From Candidatus Alistipes avicola (GTDB lineage Bacteria > Bacteroidota > Bacteroidia > Bacteroidales > Rikenellaceae): DNA of 64,000 nt. The notes under the pieces are model-generated. The model searched no databases. It saw nothing but the letters and a program-made list of their open reading frames with translations, and had not been told where the DNA came from. The stretch covers positions 186,001 through 250,000 of the forward strand of contig DWYR01000009.1 in assembly GCA_019118565.1 (NCBI GenBank), written 5' to 3'. How positions within the stretch are numbered: the first letter of the stretch is position 1; each line of letters starts with the position of its first letter. The translations under genes and the position numbers were made by a program. Shown here piece by piece: positions 8,137-17,219 of the stretch.

Positions 8137-8168
8137 TTTGTCTCTGCGCTCACCTTTCACTATCTTTG
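8137..8168 (+). promoter_or_regulatory. Promoter-like repeat 1 upstream of cobO
   Basis: TTTG (8137-8140), 20-base spacer, TATCTTTG (8161-8168): a full match to the Bacteroidetes -33/-7 pattern. Shares CTTTCaCTATCTTTG with the next two elements. Confidence 0.6.
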
Positions 8169-8208
8169 TTCAGACAGGCTACGGGTTGGGATAAAAAATA
8201 TAAGGAAC

Positions 8209-8251
8209 AAGTTTCGATATTTTATTCTCCTTTCACCTTTCCCTATCTTTA
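8209..8251 (+). promoter_or_regulatory. Promoter-like repeat 2 upstream of cobO
   Basis: AACAAGTTTCGATATTT ... CCTTTCCCTATCTTTA: the same layout as element 3 but with TATCTTTA instead of TATCTTTG and a weaker -33. Likely a diverged copy. Confidence 0.4.
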
Positions 8252-8290
8252 CAGAAAATAGGATGCGCCTCAGACAAATTCGCAAACAAG

Positions 8291-8323
8291 TTTGCATTTG
8301 CCTCTCGGCTTTCGCTATCTTTG
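8291..8323 (+). promoter_or_regulatory. Promoter-like repeat 3, proximal promoter of cobO
   Basis: TTTG (8291-8294), 21-base spacer, TATCTTTG (8316-8323). Transcription would begin near 8330, giving a leader of about 30 bases to the cobO start. This would put cobO outside riboswitch control. Confidence 0.65.
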
Positions 8324-8360
8324 CTGAAGATCGGGGGTAGCTCCGATCCCAACACTCGTT

Positions 8361-8885
8361 ATGAACATGGAACAAACAGGCTACCTTCACGTCTATACGG
8401 GAAACGGCAAGGGGAAGACAACCTCGGCATTCGGATTGGCCGTCCGGGCTCTGTGCGCAGGCCGCAGTGTCTATATCGGGCAGTTCGTCAAGTCGATGAA
8501 GTACAACGAGACGAAGATCGAGCAACTCTTTGATCGAGTACGGATCGAACAGCTCGGAAGCGGATGTTTTATCACACGGGAACCGGCTCCGGAGGATATC
8601 CGGCTGGCACAGGAAGGGTGGGCCCGTTGTGCGGCACTGCTCGAAAGCGGCGAATACGACCTGGTCATTCTGGATGAACTGACCATCGCCCTGCATTTCG
8701 GGCTGCTCACAACCGATCAGGTGCTGAAGACACTGGCTCGCCGCAACCGTTCGGTCGAGGTAGTCATCACAGGCCGATATGCCCCGCAAGCATTGATCGA
8801 CGCAGCGGATCTGGTTACGGAGATGCAGGAGATCAAACATTACTATACAAAAGGAGTCCTCTCGCGGGAGGGGATCGACCGTTAA
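8361..8885 (+). CDS. cobO: Corrinoid (cob(I)alamin) adenosyltransferase, CobO/BtuR type
   Basis: Transfers the 5'-deoxyadenosyl group of ATP to cob(I)alamin or cobinamide to make coenzyme B12; cytosolic. The P-loop GNGKGKTT lies at residues 14-21, followed by GRSVYIGQFVKS and the Walker B-like VILDELTIALHFG, then ITGRYAP and EMQEIKHYY near the C-terminus, all typical of this family. Length 174 aa is normal. A second ATG at 8367 is also possible as the start. It lies downstream of a B12 riboswitch but has its own promoter-like elements. The fabK-like gene follows after 27 bases on the same strand. Confidence 0.93.
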   Translation: MNMEQTGYLHVYTGNGKGKTTSAFGLAVRALCAGRSVYIGQFVKSMKYNETKIEQLFDRVRIEQLGSGCFITREPAPEDIRLAQEGWARCAALLESGEYDLVILDELTIALHFGLLTTDQVLKTLARRNRSVEVVITGRYAPQALIDAADLVTEMQEIKHYYTKGVLSREGIDR

Positions 8886-8912
8886 TCCTGAACATAAAAA
8901 CAGCTATACGAT

Positions 8913-9860
8913 ATGAACAGAATCAAGGAACTTTTCGGAATCGAATACCCCGTTATCCAGGGGGGAATGGTGTGGTGCAGCGGCTGGCGGCTGGCTTCGG
9001 CCGTGAGCAATGCCGGTGGACTGGGACTTCTCGGTGCAGGATCGATGCACCCGGACACCCTGCGCGAACACATCCGCAAGTGCCGGCAGGCAACCGACCG
9101 TCTGTTCGGTGTAAACGTACCGCTGATGTACCCCGAGATCGAAAAGGTGATGCAGATTCTGGTGGACGAAGGGGTCCGGATCGTCTTCACCTCGGCCGGG
9201 AATCCGAAACTGTGGACCGGACAACTCCAGTCCCACGGCATTAAGGTGGCCCATGTCGTCTCCTCGTCGAAATTCGCCCGCAAGTGCGAAGAGGCAGGAG
9301 TCGATGCAGTGGTAGCCGAAGGATTCGAGGCGGGCGGTCACGACGGCCGCGAGGAGACAACGACACTCTGCCTGATTCCCGCCGTGCGTCGTGCCACCTC
9401 GCTGCCGCTGATTGCGGCCGGCGGTATCGGCACCGGAGCCGGAATGCTGGCTGCCATGACCCTCGGAGCCGAAGGCGTGCAGATCGGAACCCGATTCGCA
9501 CTGGCCGCAGAAAGTTCCGCCCACGAGAACTTCAAACGCCACTGCCTGTCGCTCGAAGAGGGAGAAACGAAGCTGATGCTGAAAAAGGTATCTCCGACCC
9601 GCCTGGCCAAGGGAGCCTTCTTCCAGGCAGTCGAGGAGGCCGAAAACCGGGGGGCCTCGGTCGAGGAGCTGCGCGAGCTGCTGGGACGCGGACGGGCCAA
9701 ACTCGGCATCTTCGAGGGTGATCTCGAGGCAGGAGAACTCGAAATAGGGCAGGTGGCCTCGCTTTTCCGCCAGGAGCAGAGCGTCGCCGAGATCATGAAA
9801 GATATTATGGACGAATACAACCGGCTACTGGCGGAGCGTCCCGAACGACTGTCGCTGTAA
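8913..9860 (+). CDS. fabK: FMN-dependent FabK-like enoyl-ACP reductase / nitronate monooxygenase family
   Basis: TIM-barrel flavoprotein of the NMO/FabK family. Visible: YPVIQGGMVWCSGWRLA at the N-terminus, SNAGGLGLLGAGSM, FTSAGNP, EGFEAGGHDG (catalytic-site histidine) and IAAGGIGTGAG plus GAEGVQIGTRF for FMN phosphate binding. The match in order and length (315 aa) is closest to FabK, which reduces trans-2-enoyl-ACP in the last step of fatty-acid elongation; nitronate monooxygenase activity cannot be excluded from sequence alone. Followed 12 bases later by an ABC-F gene. Confidence 0.85.
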   Translation: MNRIKELFGIEYPVIQGGMVWCSGWRLASAVSNAGGLGLLGAGSMHPDTLREHIRKCRQATDRLFGVNVPLMYPEIEKVMQILVDEGVRIVFTSAGNPKLWTGQLQSHGIKVAHVVSSSKFARKCEEAGVDAVVAEGFEAGGHDGREETTTLCLIPAVRRATSLPLIAAGGIGTGAGMLAAMTLGAEGVQIGTRFALAAESSAHENFKRHCLSLEEGETKLMLKKVSPTRLAKGAFFQAVEEAENRGASVEELRELLGRGRAKLGIFEGDLEAGELEIGQVASLFRQEQSVAEIMKDIMDEYNRLLAERPERLSL

Positions 9861-9872
9861 ACGAACTCGCGT

Positions 9873-11750
9873 ATGATCTGTTACTTGCAAGTAGAGAACC
9901 TGACCAAATCGTTCGGCGATCTGGTCCTTTTCCATGACATCTCCTTCTCCGTAGGCGAGGGGCAGCGAATGGCCCTTATCGGGCGCAACGGGTCGGGAAA
10001 AAGTACGTTGCTCGGCATGCTGGCCGGAGCCGACACGCCCGACAGCGGAACCATTACGACACGACGCGACCTGCGTATCGGCTACCTGGGACAGAGTCCC
10101 TTTTTCCCGAAGGAACTGACGGTTCTCGAGGCCTGCTTCCATACCGATGCGCCGGCACTGAAGGCCATTGCCGCCTATGAACGTGCCGTTACAGAAGGGG
10201 ATGCCGATGCTTTGCAGGAGGCGATGACCCGGATGGACATACTCGGGGCCTGGGATTACGAACAGCGTGCCAAGGAGATTCTCTCACGGCTCAAGATCAA
10301 CGATTTCAGCCGCAAGATCGGGCAGTTGTCGGGAGGGCAGCTCAAACGGGTAGCCCTGGCCAACGTGCTGATCAACGAAACGGACCTGCTGATCCTGGAC
10401 GAGCCGACCAACCATCTGGACACCGACATGACCGAATGGCTCGAGCAGTATCTGACCACGAGCAAAGCCTCGCTGCTGATGGTAACGCATGACCGCTACT
10501 TTCTGGATCGTGTCTGCAACGAGATCCTCGAAATAGACAACCGGGAGGTTACCCTCTACAAAGGGAACTACTCCTATCATATTGAAAAGAAGGAGGAGCG
10601 CGCCGAGGCCGATGCTGCACAGCGTGAAAGCGCCCGCAACCTCTACCGGCGCGAACTGGAGTGGATGCGCCGCCAACCGCAGGCGCGGGCCACGAAGGCC
10701 AAGTCCCGCATCGACTCTTTCTACGAACTGGAGAACCGTCTGCGCAGCACCCGCTCGCAAAGCACCCTGCGTCTGGACGTAAAGGCCACACGCATCGGCA
10801 CGAAGATTTTCGAGATGAAAGAGGTCTGCAAAAGTTTCGGCCAGCTGAAAATCCTCGACCATTTCAACTACAACTTCGCCCGTTACGACAAACTCGGCAT
10901 TGTGGGTGACAACGGCTGTGGCAAGACCACCTTCCTGAAACTGCTCACAGGACTCGAACGCCCGGACAGCGGAACAATCGAAGTGGGCGAGAGTGTACGG
11001 TTCGGCTATTACAGCCAGCAGGGACTCGAATTCGACCCCGAAAAGAAGGTGATCGACATCGTAACCGACATCGCCCACGAGATCCATCTGAGCGACGGTC
11101 GGAAGATGAGTGCCTCGCAATTCCTGCAATATTTTCTCTTTCCGCCCGAAACGCAGTACGGATTCGTATCCCGCCTAAGCGGAGGCGAGCGCAAACGCCT
11201 CTACCTCTGTACGATTCTGATGCATAACCCGAATTTTCTGGTGCTGGACGAGCCTACCAACGACCTGGACATCGTCACGCTCGGCGTACTGGAGGAGTAC
11301 TTGCAGGCATTCAAAGGGTGTGTAATCGTCGTATCGCACGACCGCTATTTCGTGGACAAGGTGGCTGAACACCTGCTGGTCTTCTGCGGCAACGGCGATG
11401 TACGTGAATTTCCGGGGAACTACTCGGAATATATCGAATGGAAGCACGCATACGAGGCGGCCAAACAGGCTGCTGCAGCCCAAGAAAAGAGTAAGTCCGC
11501 ACCGGCGGAGAGCCCCGCACGCAAAAATACGACCCGCAAGCTCACCTTCCAGGAGAAACGGGAATTGGAGGCACTCGACAAGGAGATCCCTGAACTCGAA
11601 AGGGAAAAATCGGAACTGGAGCAGAAACTTGCCTCCGGCACCATGCCTTTCGAAGAGTTGACCACCGCCTCGCAACGCGTCGGAGAGTTAATCGAGCTGA
11701 TCGATCAAAAGAGTATGCGCTGGCTCGAGTTGAGCGAAATCGGGAACTAA
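9873..11750 (+). CDS. uup: ABC-F family ATPase, Uup-like
   Basis: Two ABC ATPase domains in one soluble chain, with no membrane helices. Domain 1: GRNGSGKST, LSGGQLKRVALA, LLILDEPTNHLD. Domain 2: GDNGCGKTT, LSGGERKRLYLC, FLVLDEPTNDLD. The linker (about residues 235-300) is charged and helical as in ABC-F ribosome factors. Residues about 535-625 form a coiled coil (KRELEALDKEIPELEREKSE), the Uup-type C-terminal domain. Acts on the ribosome and has been linked to DNA transposition and translation quality control in E. coli. Whether it is Uup proper or another ABC-F paralogue needs a tree. Confidence 0.9.
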   Translation: MICYLQVENLTKSFGDLVLFHDISFSVGEGQRMALIGRNGSGKSTLLGMLAGADTPDSGTITTRRDLRIGYLGQSPFFPKELTVLEACFHTDAPALKAIAAYERAVTEGDADALQEAMTRMDILGAWDYEQRAKEILSRLKINDFSRKIGQLSGGQLKRVALANVLINETDLLILDEPTNHLDTDMTEWLEQYLTTSKASLLMVTHDRYFLDRVCNEILEIDNREVTLYKGNYSYHIEKKEERAEADAAQRESARNLYRRELEWMRRQPQARATKAKSRIDSFYELENRLRSTRSQSTLRLDVKATRIGTKIFEMKEVCKSFGQLKILDHFNYNFARYDKLGIVGDNGCGKTTFLKLLTGLERPDSGTIEVGESVRFGYYSQQGLEFDPEKKVIDIVTDIAHEIHLSDGRKMSASQFLQYFLFPPETQYGFVSRLSGGERKRLYLCTILMHNPNFLVLDEPTNDLDIVTLGVLEEYLQAFKGCVIVVSHDRYFVDKVAEHLLVFCGNGDVREFPGNYSEYIEWKHAYEAAKQAAAAQEKSKSAPAESPARKNTTRKLTFQEKRELEALDKEIPELEREKSELEQKLASGTMPFEELTTASQRVGELIELIDQKSMRWLELSEIGN

Positions 11751-11805
11751 GCGGATCCGATTTCGCACAAATCGGCGCAAGGAAACGCCTCAAAAAATAT
11801 CCGGG

Positions 11806-12648
11806 TTATTGATTCTGCTGCCGGAAAACGGTGGGGGATATTCCCGTATGCTTTTTAAAGAAACGCCCCAGATAGGATTGATCCGGGAAGTGCATCTTGT
11901 AGGAGATCTCCTGTACGGGGAGCGTCGTATTCTGTAGCAGGATCTTGATCTCCATGATAACGGCCCGATCGATCAGCTCCTTGGCCGAGATGGAGGCCAT
12001 CTTACGCACGATCGCCGAGAGATAACGCGTCGATATACACAACCGATCGGCATAAAAGGTTACTTCGCGTTGCTCCGTACAGTTCTCATGAACCAGCGAG
12101 ATGAATTTATGGAACAGTTCCTTCTGTCGGTTGGGAGCCGTCGGACTCTGGCTGTTCGCATTTCGCTGAATCTTGTCGTACATCTCCAGCAGAATATTCT
12201 GCAACCGGTTCTTGACAATCGTCCTTCGGAAGATATTATCGTGATCCAAATAGGTGTACATCATGCTCTTGAACCACCCGCAAATTCCATCGGCCACCTT
12301 CTCGTCAACCTGAATAAACGGATTCGATCCCAGATAGCTGAAAAAGGAGGGGCCCAGGCGGAATCCCGCCTCTCCGATCAAATCCGATGCAAACGCCGCA
12401 TAACTGACCCGCAGATCCGAAGAGGCATTCTCAAGCATCAGAGTCATCCCCGGCAGCGTTAAAACGATCGTATTCGGACACAAGATACCGCGTCGTAAAT
12501 TAATCGCCATGTCGGCCGTTCCACTCTCACAAAACAGAACAAGTCCCGCCGCACAACGACGCGGCTGATTGAAGAAGTAGGACAGATCGGACACACCAAT
12601 CACAAAAGGCTCTTTATCAGACAGAACAAACGGACTTACCGAAGTCAT
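11806..12648 (-). CDS. AraC family transcriptional regulator
   Basis: An N-terminal cupin-like sensor half (about residues 1-150) and a C-terminal double helix-turn-helix: YADRLCISTRYLSAIVRKM, then ISYKMHFPDQSYLGRFFKKH and the family signature TGISPTVFRQ. The ORF-track start at 12702 is GTG; the ATG at 12648 (MTSVSPFV) fits better and follows a TATATTTG promoter. Divergent from the RND efflux operon with a 216-bp shared upstream region, so control of that pump is the natural hypothesis. The effector is unknown. Confidence 0.93.
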   Translation of the reverse strand: MTSVSPFVLSDKEPFVIGVSDLSYFFNQPRRCAAGLVLFCESGTADMAINLRRGILCPNTIVLTLPGMTLMLENASSDLRVSYAAFASDLIGEAGFRLGPSFFSYLGSNPFIQVDEKVADGICGWFKSMMYTYLDHDNIFRRTIVKNRLQNILLEMYDKIQRNANSQSPTAPNRQKELFHKFISLVHENCTEQREVTFYADRLCISTRYLSAIVRKMASISAKELIDRAVIMEIKILLQNTTLPVQEISYKMHFPDQSYLGRFFKKHTGISPTVFRQQNQ

Positions 12649-12701
12649 ACAATCTCTTTTTTCTCCAAGAAACGTAAAAAAAACAATCTTAGTATGTCGC
12701 A

Positions 12702-12709
12702 CAAATATA
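12702..12709 (-). promoter_or_regulatory. Promoter -7 element of the araC-type gene
   Basis: TATATTTG on the minus strand, about 54 bases before the ATG at 12648. It overlaps the GTG start in the ORF track, which argues against that start. Confidence 0.6.
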
Positions 12710-12775
12710 ATTTATTTGTGCCGAAAAGTGACAACATTGTTCTTAAGAAAGAAATTATAAGGTGAAGATTTACGG

Positions 12776-12783
12776 TACTTTTG
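12776..12783 (+). promoter_or_regulatory. Promoter -7 element of the RND efflux operon
   Basis: TACTTTTG (TAnnTTTG), about 82 bases before the adaptor gene. No good upstream TTTG is seen, consistent with a promoter that needs an activator. Confidence 0.5.
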
Positions 12784-12864
12784 CATCGAAAAAAGTTTTT
12801 TTCGAAAAAAATCGGAACGAACGAATAAATAATAAAATAGATATAAATCATCAACATCAAAATT

Positions 12865-14013
12865 ATGAAGCAGAAATTCATCCACGCAGCCCTGATCGGT
12901 GGCTGTATGGCTATTGCCGTATCTTGCGGCAAGGCACCCGCACCGAGCGGTACGGCAGAGTACTCCGTACTCGACATCACCACAACAAGCACGACCCTTC
13001 CGAGCACCCACTCGGCCACCATTCGCGGTCGTCAGGACATTGCCATCTATCCGCAGGTATCGGGAACCATCTCCAAAGTGTGCGTCACCGAGGGAGAGGT
13101 TGTACGCAAGGGGCAGCTGTTGTTCATTATCGACCAGGTTCCCTACAAGGCAGCCCTTCGGACAGCAGAAGCGAACGTAGCATCAGCTAAAGCGAGCGTT
13201 GCAACGGCACAGCTTACCTATGACAGCAAAAAAGAACTTTTCGCCAAAAACGTCATATCGCAATTCGACCTGCAGACGGCCGAGAACAGCCTGCTCACAG
13301 CCAAAGCGACTCTGGCCCAAGCCGAGGCTCAGCGTGTCAACGCGGCCAACAACCTCTCCTATACGGAGGTGAAAAGCCCGTCGAACGGCGTGGTAGGCGT
13401 CCTCCCGTATCGTGTAGGCGCCCTGGTAAGCGCATCGATTCCCCAGCCGCTGACCACCATCTCGGACAACTCGGAGATGTATGTATACTTCTCGCTGACC
13501 GAGAACCAGCTGCTGGACCTCACGCGCCAATTCGGTTCGATGGACAAGGCGATCGCCGCCCTGCCCGACGTACAGCTACAGCTTAACGACGGATCGATGT
13601 ACGACAAACCCGGCCGCATTGAGTCTATCAGCGGTGTCATCGACACCTCGACCGGTACGACACAGCTCCGCGCCGTATTCCCCAACCCGGGTCGTTTGCT
13701 CCACAGCGGAAGTTCGGGCAACGTTCTGCTCCCGCACACTTTCGAAAACGTCGTGATTATTCCGCAGACGGCCACCTTCGAGTTGCAGGACAAGAAGTTC
13801 GTCTACAAAGTGATCGATGGTGTTGCATCGTCGCAACTCATCACCGTATCTGACCAGAGCAACGGTCAGGAGTACATCGTAACCTCAGGCCTCCAGTCGG
13901 GCGATGTGATCGTAACCGAGGGTGTAGGACTCATGCGTGAGGGTACCCCGATCAAGGCCAAAGGCTCCGCAACGGAGGCTCCGGCTGAACAACCCGTAAA
14001 AGAAGAGAAGTAG
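12865..14013 (+). CDS. RND efflux periplasmic adaptor (membrane fusion protein), lipoprotein
   Basis: AcrA/MexA-type adaptor that bridges the inner-membrane pump and outer-membrane channel. A lipoprotein signal ends at MAIAVSC (Cys21). The biotinyl-lipoyl-like half motif IYPQVSGTISKVCVTEGEVV and its partner YTEVKSPSNGVVGVLPYRVG flank a helical hairpin (about residues 95-155, AEANVASAKASVATAQLTY). The beta-barrel and membrane-proximal domains follow (GRIESISGVIDTSTGTTQLR). 382 aa is normal. First gene of the pump operon; the pump gene starts 4 bases after its stop. Confidence 0.95.
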   Translation: MKQKFIHAALIGGCMAIAVSCGKAPAPSGTAEYSVLDITTTSTTLPSTHSATIRGRQDIAIYPQVSGTISKVCVTEGEVVRKGQLLFIIDQVPYKAALRTAEANVASAKASVATAQLTYDSKKELFAKNVISQFDLQTAENSLLTAKATLAQAEAQRVNAANNLSYTEVKSPSNGVVGVLPYRVGALVSASIPQPLTTISDNSEMYVYFSLTENQLLDLTRQFGSMDKAIAALPDVQLQLNDGSMYDKPGRIESISGVIDTSTGTTQLRAVFPNPGRLLHSGSSGNVLLPHTFENVVIIPQTATFELQDKKFVYKVIDGVASSQLITVSDQSNGQEYIVTSGLQSGDVIVTEGVGLMREGTPIKAKGSATEAPAEQPVKEEK

Positions 14014-14017
14014 AGAT

Positions 14018-17000
14018 ATGACACTAAAGCATTTTATCGACCGTCCGGTACTGGCGGCGGTCATCTCCATCGTAATCGTCCTGGGCGGTATCATCGGCCT
14101 GGCCACGTTGCCGGTCGAGCAGTATCCGGACATCGCACCTCCGACTGTCATGGTGCGTGCCAGCTACCCGGGCGCCAGTGCCGAGACCATTCAAAAGAGT
14201 GTGATCGTACCGCTTGAGGAGGCTATCAACGGCGTGGAAAACATGATGTACATGAAGTCCGACGCCTCGAACGCCGGTAGTGGCTCCATCACGATCTATT
14301 TCAAACAGGGGACCGATGCCGATATGGCAGCCGTGAACGTACAGAACAAAGTCGCAACGGCTACCGGTTCTCTTCCGGCCGAAGTAACCAAGATCGGTGT
14401 TACCACCATGAAGCGTCAGTCTTCGATGCTGATGGTCTTCACCCTCTATAGCCCGGATAACTCCTACGACGAGACCTTCCTGGCCAACTACATGAACATC
14501 AACATCGAGCCCCAGATCCTTCGTATCCAGGGTGTCGGTGAGTTCGTTGCCCTGGGTGCCGATTACTCACTGCGTATCTGGATGAAGCCCGACGTAATGG
14601 CTCAGTACAAACTGGTTCCGTCCGACATCACCGCCGTATTGGCCGAGCAGAACATCGAGTCGGCTGCCGGTACGCTGGGTGAGAACTCCGACAATGCGTT
14701 CCAGTACACGATGAAATATCGTGGACGTAAGGTTACGCCCGAGGAGTTCGGCGAGATCGTCATCCGCGCTACATCCGACGGACAGGTATTGCGTCTGAAA
14801 GATGTTGCCGACATCGAGCTGGGACAGGAGTCCTATGCTTACCACGGATCGGTAAAGGGTCATCCCGGTGTTGCCGCCATGGTCTTCCAGACGGCAGGAA
14901 CGAACGCAACGCAAACTGTCGAGGAGATCAACGCCCTGCTTGACCAGATCAAACAGGACCTCCCGAAAGGTGTCGAGCTCCAACCGCTGATGAGTGTGAA
15001 CGACTACCTCTACGCGTCAATTCATGAGGTTATCAAAACCCTGATCGAGGCCATTATCCTGGTCGTGCTGGTGGTTTACGTCTTCCTCCAGGATATTCGC
15101 TCGACCTTGATCCCGGCCGTTTCAATCATCGTATCGCTTGTCGGTACATTCGCTTTCCTTTCGTTCGCAGGCTTCTCAATCAACCTGCTGACCCTCTTCG
15201 CATTGGTGCTCGCCATCGGTACGGTGGTCGATGATGCCATCATCGTCGTCGAGGCCGTACAGGCCCGATTCGACGCTGGCTACAAGTCTTCCTATCTGGC
15301 AACGGTGGATGCCATGGGCGGTATTACCTCGGCTATCATCACCTCGACGCTCGTCTTCATGGCCGTGTTTATCCCCGTGTCAATGATGGGCGGTACGTCA
15401 GGTACCTTCTACACCCAGTTCGGTATTACGATGGCCGTCGCCGTAGGTATCTCGGCTATCAACGCCTTGACCCTCTCTCCGGCTCTTTGTGCCCTGTTGC
15501 TGAAACCCTACGTGGATGAAGATGGCAATGTAAAGAACAACTTTGCGGCTCGTTTCCGTAAAGCCTACAACACGGCCTTCAGCGCCGTACTCAAGAAGTA
15601 CCAGCGAGGCGTGATGGTCTTCATCAAGCACAAATGGCTTACCTGGGTGACGCTGGGTCTTTCGATGGTCGCACTCGTACTGCTTATGAACAATACCAAG
15701 ACCGGTTTGGTTCCTGACGAGGACCAGGGTACCATCATGATCAACGTAACGACCGCTCCCGGTAGCTCACTTGCCGAGACAAACAAGGTTATGGTCGAGA
15801 TCGGCAAACGACTGATGGCCATTCCGCAGGTTTACAGTTTCCAGCAGGTAGCCGGTTACGGTATGATCGCCGGACAGGGTAACTCGTACGGTATGTGTAT
15901 CGTCCGTCTGAAAGACTGGTCGGAGCGTCCGAGCAAGGCAGATGCAGTCAAGGCTGTAATCGGCCAGATCTATGCAAGAACGGCCGACATCAAGAACGCC
16001 CAGATCTTTGCCGTTGCACCGCCGATGATCACCGGTTACGGTACGTCGACCGGTTTCGAGATGTATCTACAGGATCGTGCCGGCGGCGACATTACGGATT
16101 TCTACAACATCTATCTGCAATACATCGCCGCGCTTAACCAGCGTCCGGAGATTCAGATGGCCTACTCCTCCTTCAACATCAACTTCCCGCAATATATGGT
16201 GGATATCGATGCTGCGAAGGCAAAACGGGCAGGCGTATCTCCGACCGAAATCCTCTCGACTCTGTCGGGTTACTATGGAGGTCAGTATGTATCGAACATC
16301 AACCGATTCTCGAAGGTATATCGTGTAATGATCCAGGCCGATCCGAAATACCGTCTCGACACCGAATCACTGAACAACTCGTTCGTACGTACAAGCAGCG
16401 GTGAGATGGCTCCGCTGGGACAGTTCGTTCAGCTGACCAAAGTATATGGTCCGGAGGTATTGAGCCGATTCAATATGTATAGCAGTATCGCGGTCAACGG
16501 TACGGTTGCCGAAGGCTACTCGACCGGTGATGCAATTAAAGCTATCGATGAGGTTGCCCAGCAGGTTCTGCCGAAGGGATACGGATACGAGTTTGGCGGT
16601 ATCACCCGTGAGGAGAGCCAGACGACCAACAACTCGGCAATCATCTTCGGTATCTGTCTGATTCTGATTTACCTGATCCTGAGTGCCCTTTACGAGAGCT
16701 TCCTGCTGCCGCTGGCCGTCATCCTGGCCGTACCGTGCGGTCTGTTGGGATCGTTCCTGCTCGTAAAACTCATCGGACAGGAGAACAACATCTACCTGCA
16801 AACGGGTCTTATCATGATCATCGGTCTGTTGTCGAAGACCGCCATCCTGATCACCGAGTACGCCGCCGACCGCCGCAAGTTGGGCATGAGTCTCTCGCAG
16901 GCTGCCTTCTCGGCTGCCAAAGTCCGTCTGCGTCCTATCTTGATGACCGTCCTTACGTGCGTCTTCGGTATGATCCCGCTGGTTATCGCAACAGGTGTGG

Positions 17001-17215
17001 GTGCCAATGGTAACTCGACCCTCGGTTCGGGTGTTGTCGGCGGTATGATCGTCGGAACGCTTGCCCTGTTGTTCCTCGTACCTTCGCTCTTCATCGTCTT
17101 CCAGCACTTGCAGGAGAAGCTCAAGCCGGTGCAGTTCGCCGAGCACAGCGACTGGATGATCGAGGCCGAAATCGAGGATAGCAAAAACATGAAATCGGAC
17201 GAAGCAGAGAAGTAA
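14018..17215 (+). CDS. RND efflux transporter, HAE1 (AcrB/MexB-like) family
   Basis: A 1065-aa proton-driven trimeric pump. It begins FIDRPVLAAVISIVIVLGGI (helix 1), followed by the porter domain sequence VEQYPDIAPPTVMVRASYPGA. The proton-relay aspartate pair is in TVVDDAIIVVEAVQA near residue 405; a second set of six helices begins near residue 540 and ends with the helix SALYESFLLPLAVILAVPCGLL and GLLSKTAILITEYA. Both large periplasmic loops are intact. Substrates cannot be told from sequence; HAE1 members export lipophilic drugs, detergents and bile salts, which is plausible for a gut organism. Confidence 0.97.
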   Translation: MTLKHFIDRPVLAAVISIVIVLGGIIGLATLPVEQYPDIAPPTVMVRASYPGASAETIQKSVIVPLEEAINGVENMMYMKSDASNAGSGSITIYFKQGTDADMAAVNVQNKVATATGSLPAEVTKIGVTTMKRQSSMLMVFTLYSPDNSYDETFLANYMNINIEPQILRIQGVGEFVALGADYSLRIWMKPDVMAQYKLVPSDITAVLAEQNIESAAGTLGENSDNAFQYTMKYRGRKVTPEEFGEIVIRATSDGQVLRLKDVADIELGQESYAYHGSVKGHPGVAAMVFQTAGTNATQTVEEINALLDQIKQDLPKGVELQPLMSVNDYLYASIHEVIKTLIEAIILVVLVVYVFLQDIRSTLIPAVSIIVSLVGTFAFLSFAGFSINLLTLFALVLAIGTVVDDAIIVVEAVQARFDAGYKSSYLATVDAMGGITSAIITSTLVFMAVFIPVSMMGGTSGTFYTQFGITMAVAVGISAINALTLSPALCALLLKPYVDEDGNVKNNFAARFRKAYNTAFSAVLKKYQRGVMVFIKHKWLTWVTLGLSMVALVLLMNNTKTGLVPDEDQGTIMINVTTAPGSSLAETNKVMVEIGKRLMAIPQVYSFQQVAGYGMIAGQGNSYGMCIVRLKDWSERPSKADAVKAVIGQIYARTADIKNAQIFAVAPPMITGYGTSTGFEMYLQDRAGGDITDFYNIYLQYIAALNQRPEIQMAYSSFNINFPQYMVDIDAAKAKRAGVSPTEILSTLSGYYGGQYVSNINRFSKVYRVMIQADPKYRLDTESLNNSFVRTSSGEMAPLGQFVQLTKVYGPEVLSRFNMYSSIAVNGTVAEGYSTGDAIKAIDEVAQQVLPKGYGYEFGGITREESQTTNNSAIIFGICLILIYLILSALYESFLLPLAVILAVPCGLLGSFLLVKLIGQENNIYLQTGLIMIIGLLSKTAILITEYAADRRKLGMSLSQAAFSAAKVRLRPILMTVLTCVFGMIPLVIATGVGANGNSTLGSGVVGGMIVGTLALLFLVPSLFIVFQHLQEKLKPVQFAEHSDWMIEAEIEDSKNMKSDEAEK

Positions 17216-17219
17216 AACC

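Larger units (their letters stand above)
7364..8360. other. About 1 kb between divergent B12-type genes, rich in regulatory structure
   Basis: Contains, left to right: the promoter of the leftward DUF2284 operon, a rightward promoter, a cobalamin riboswitch, a palindrome and further hairpins, a terminator-like stem, and three promoter-like repeats ahead of cobO. No ORF above about 45 codons with protein-like composition is visible on the plus strand after the riboswitch. Confidence 0.75.
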
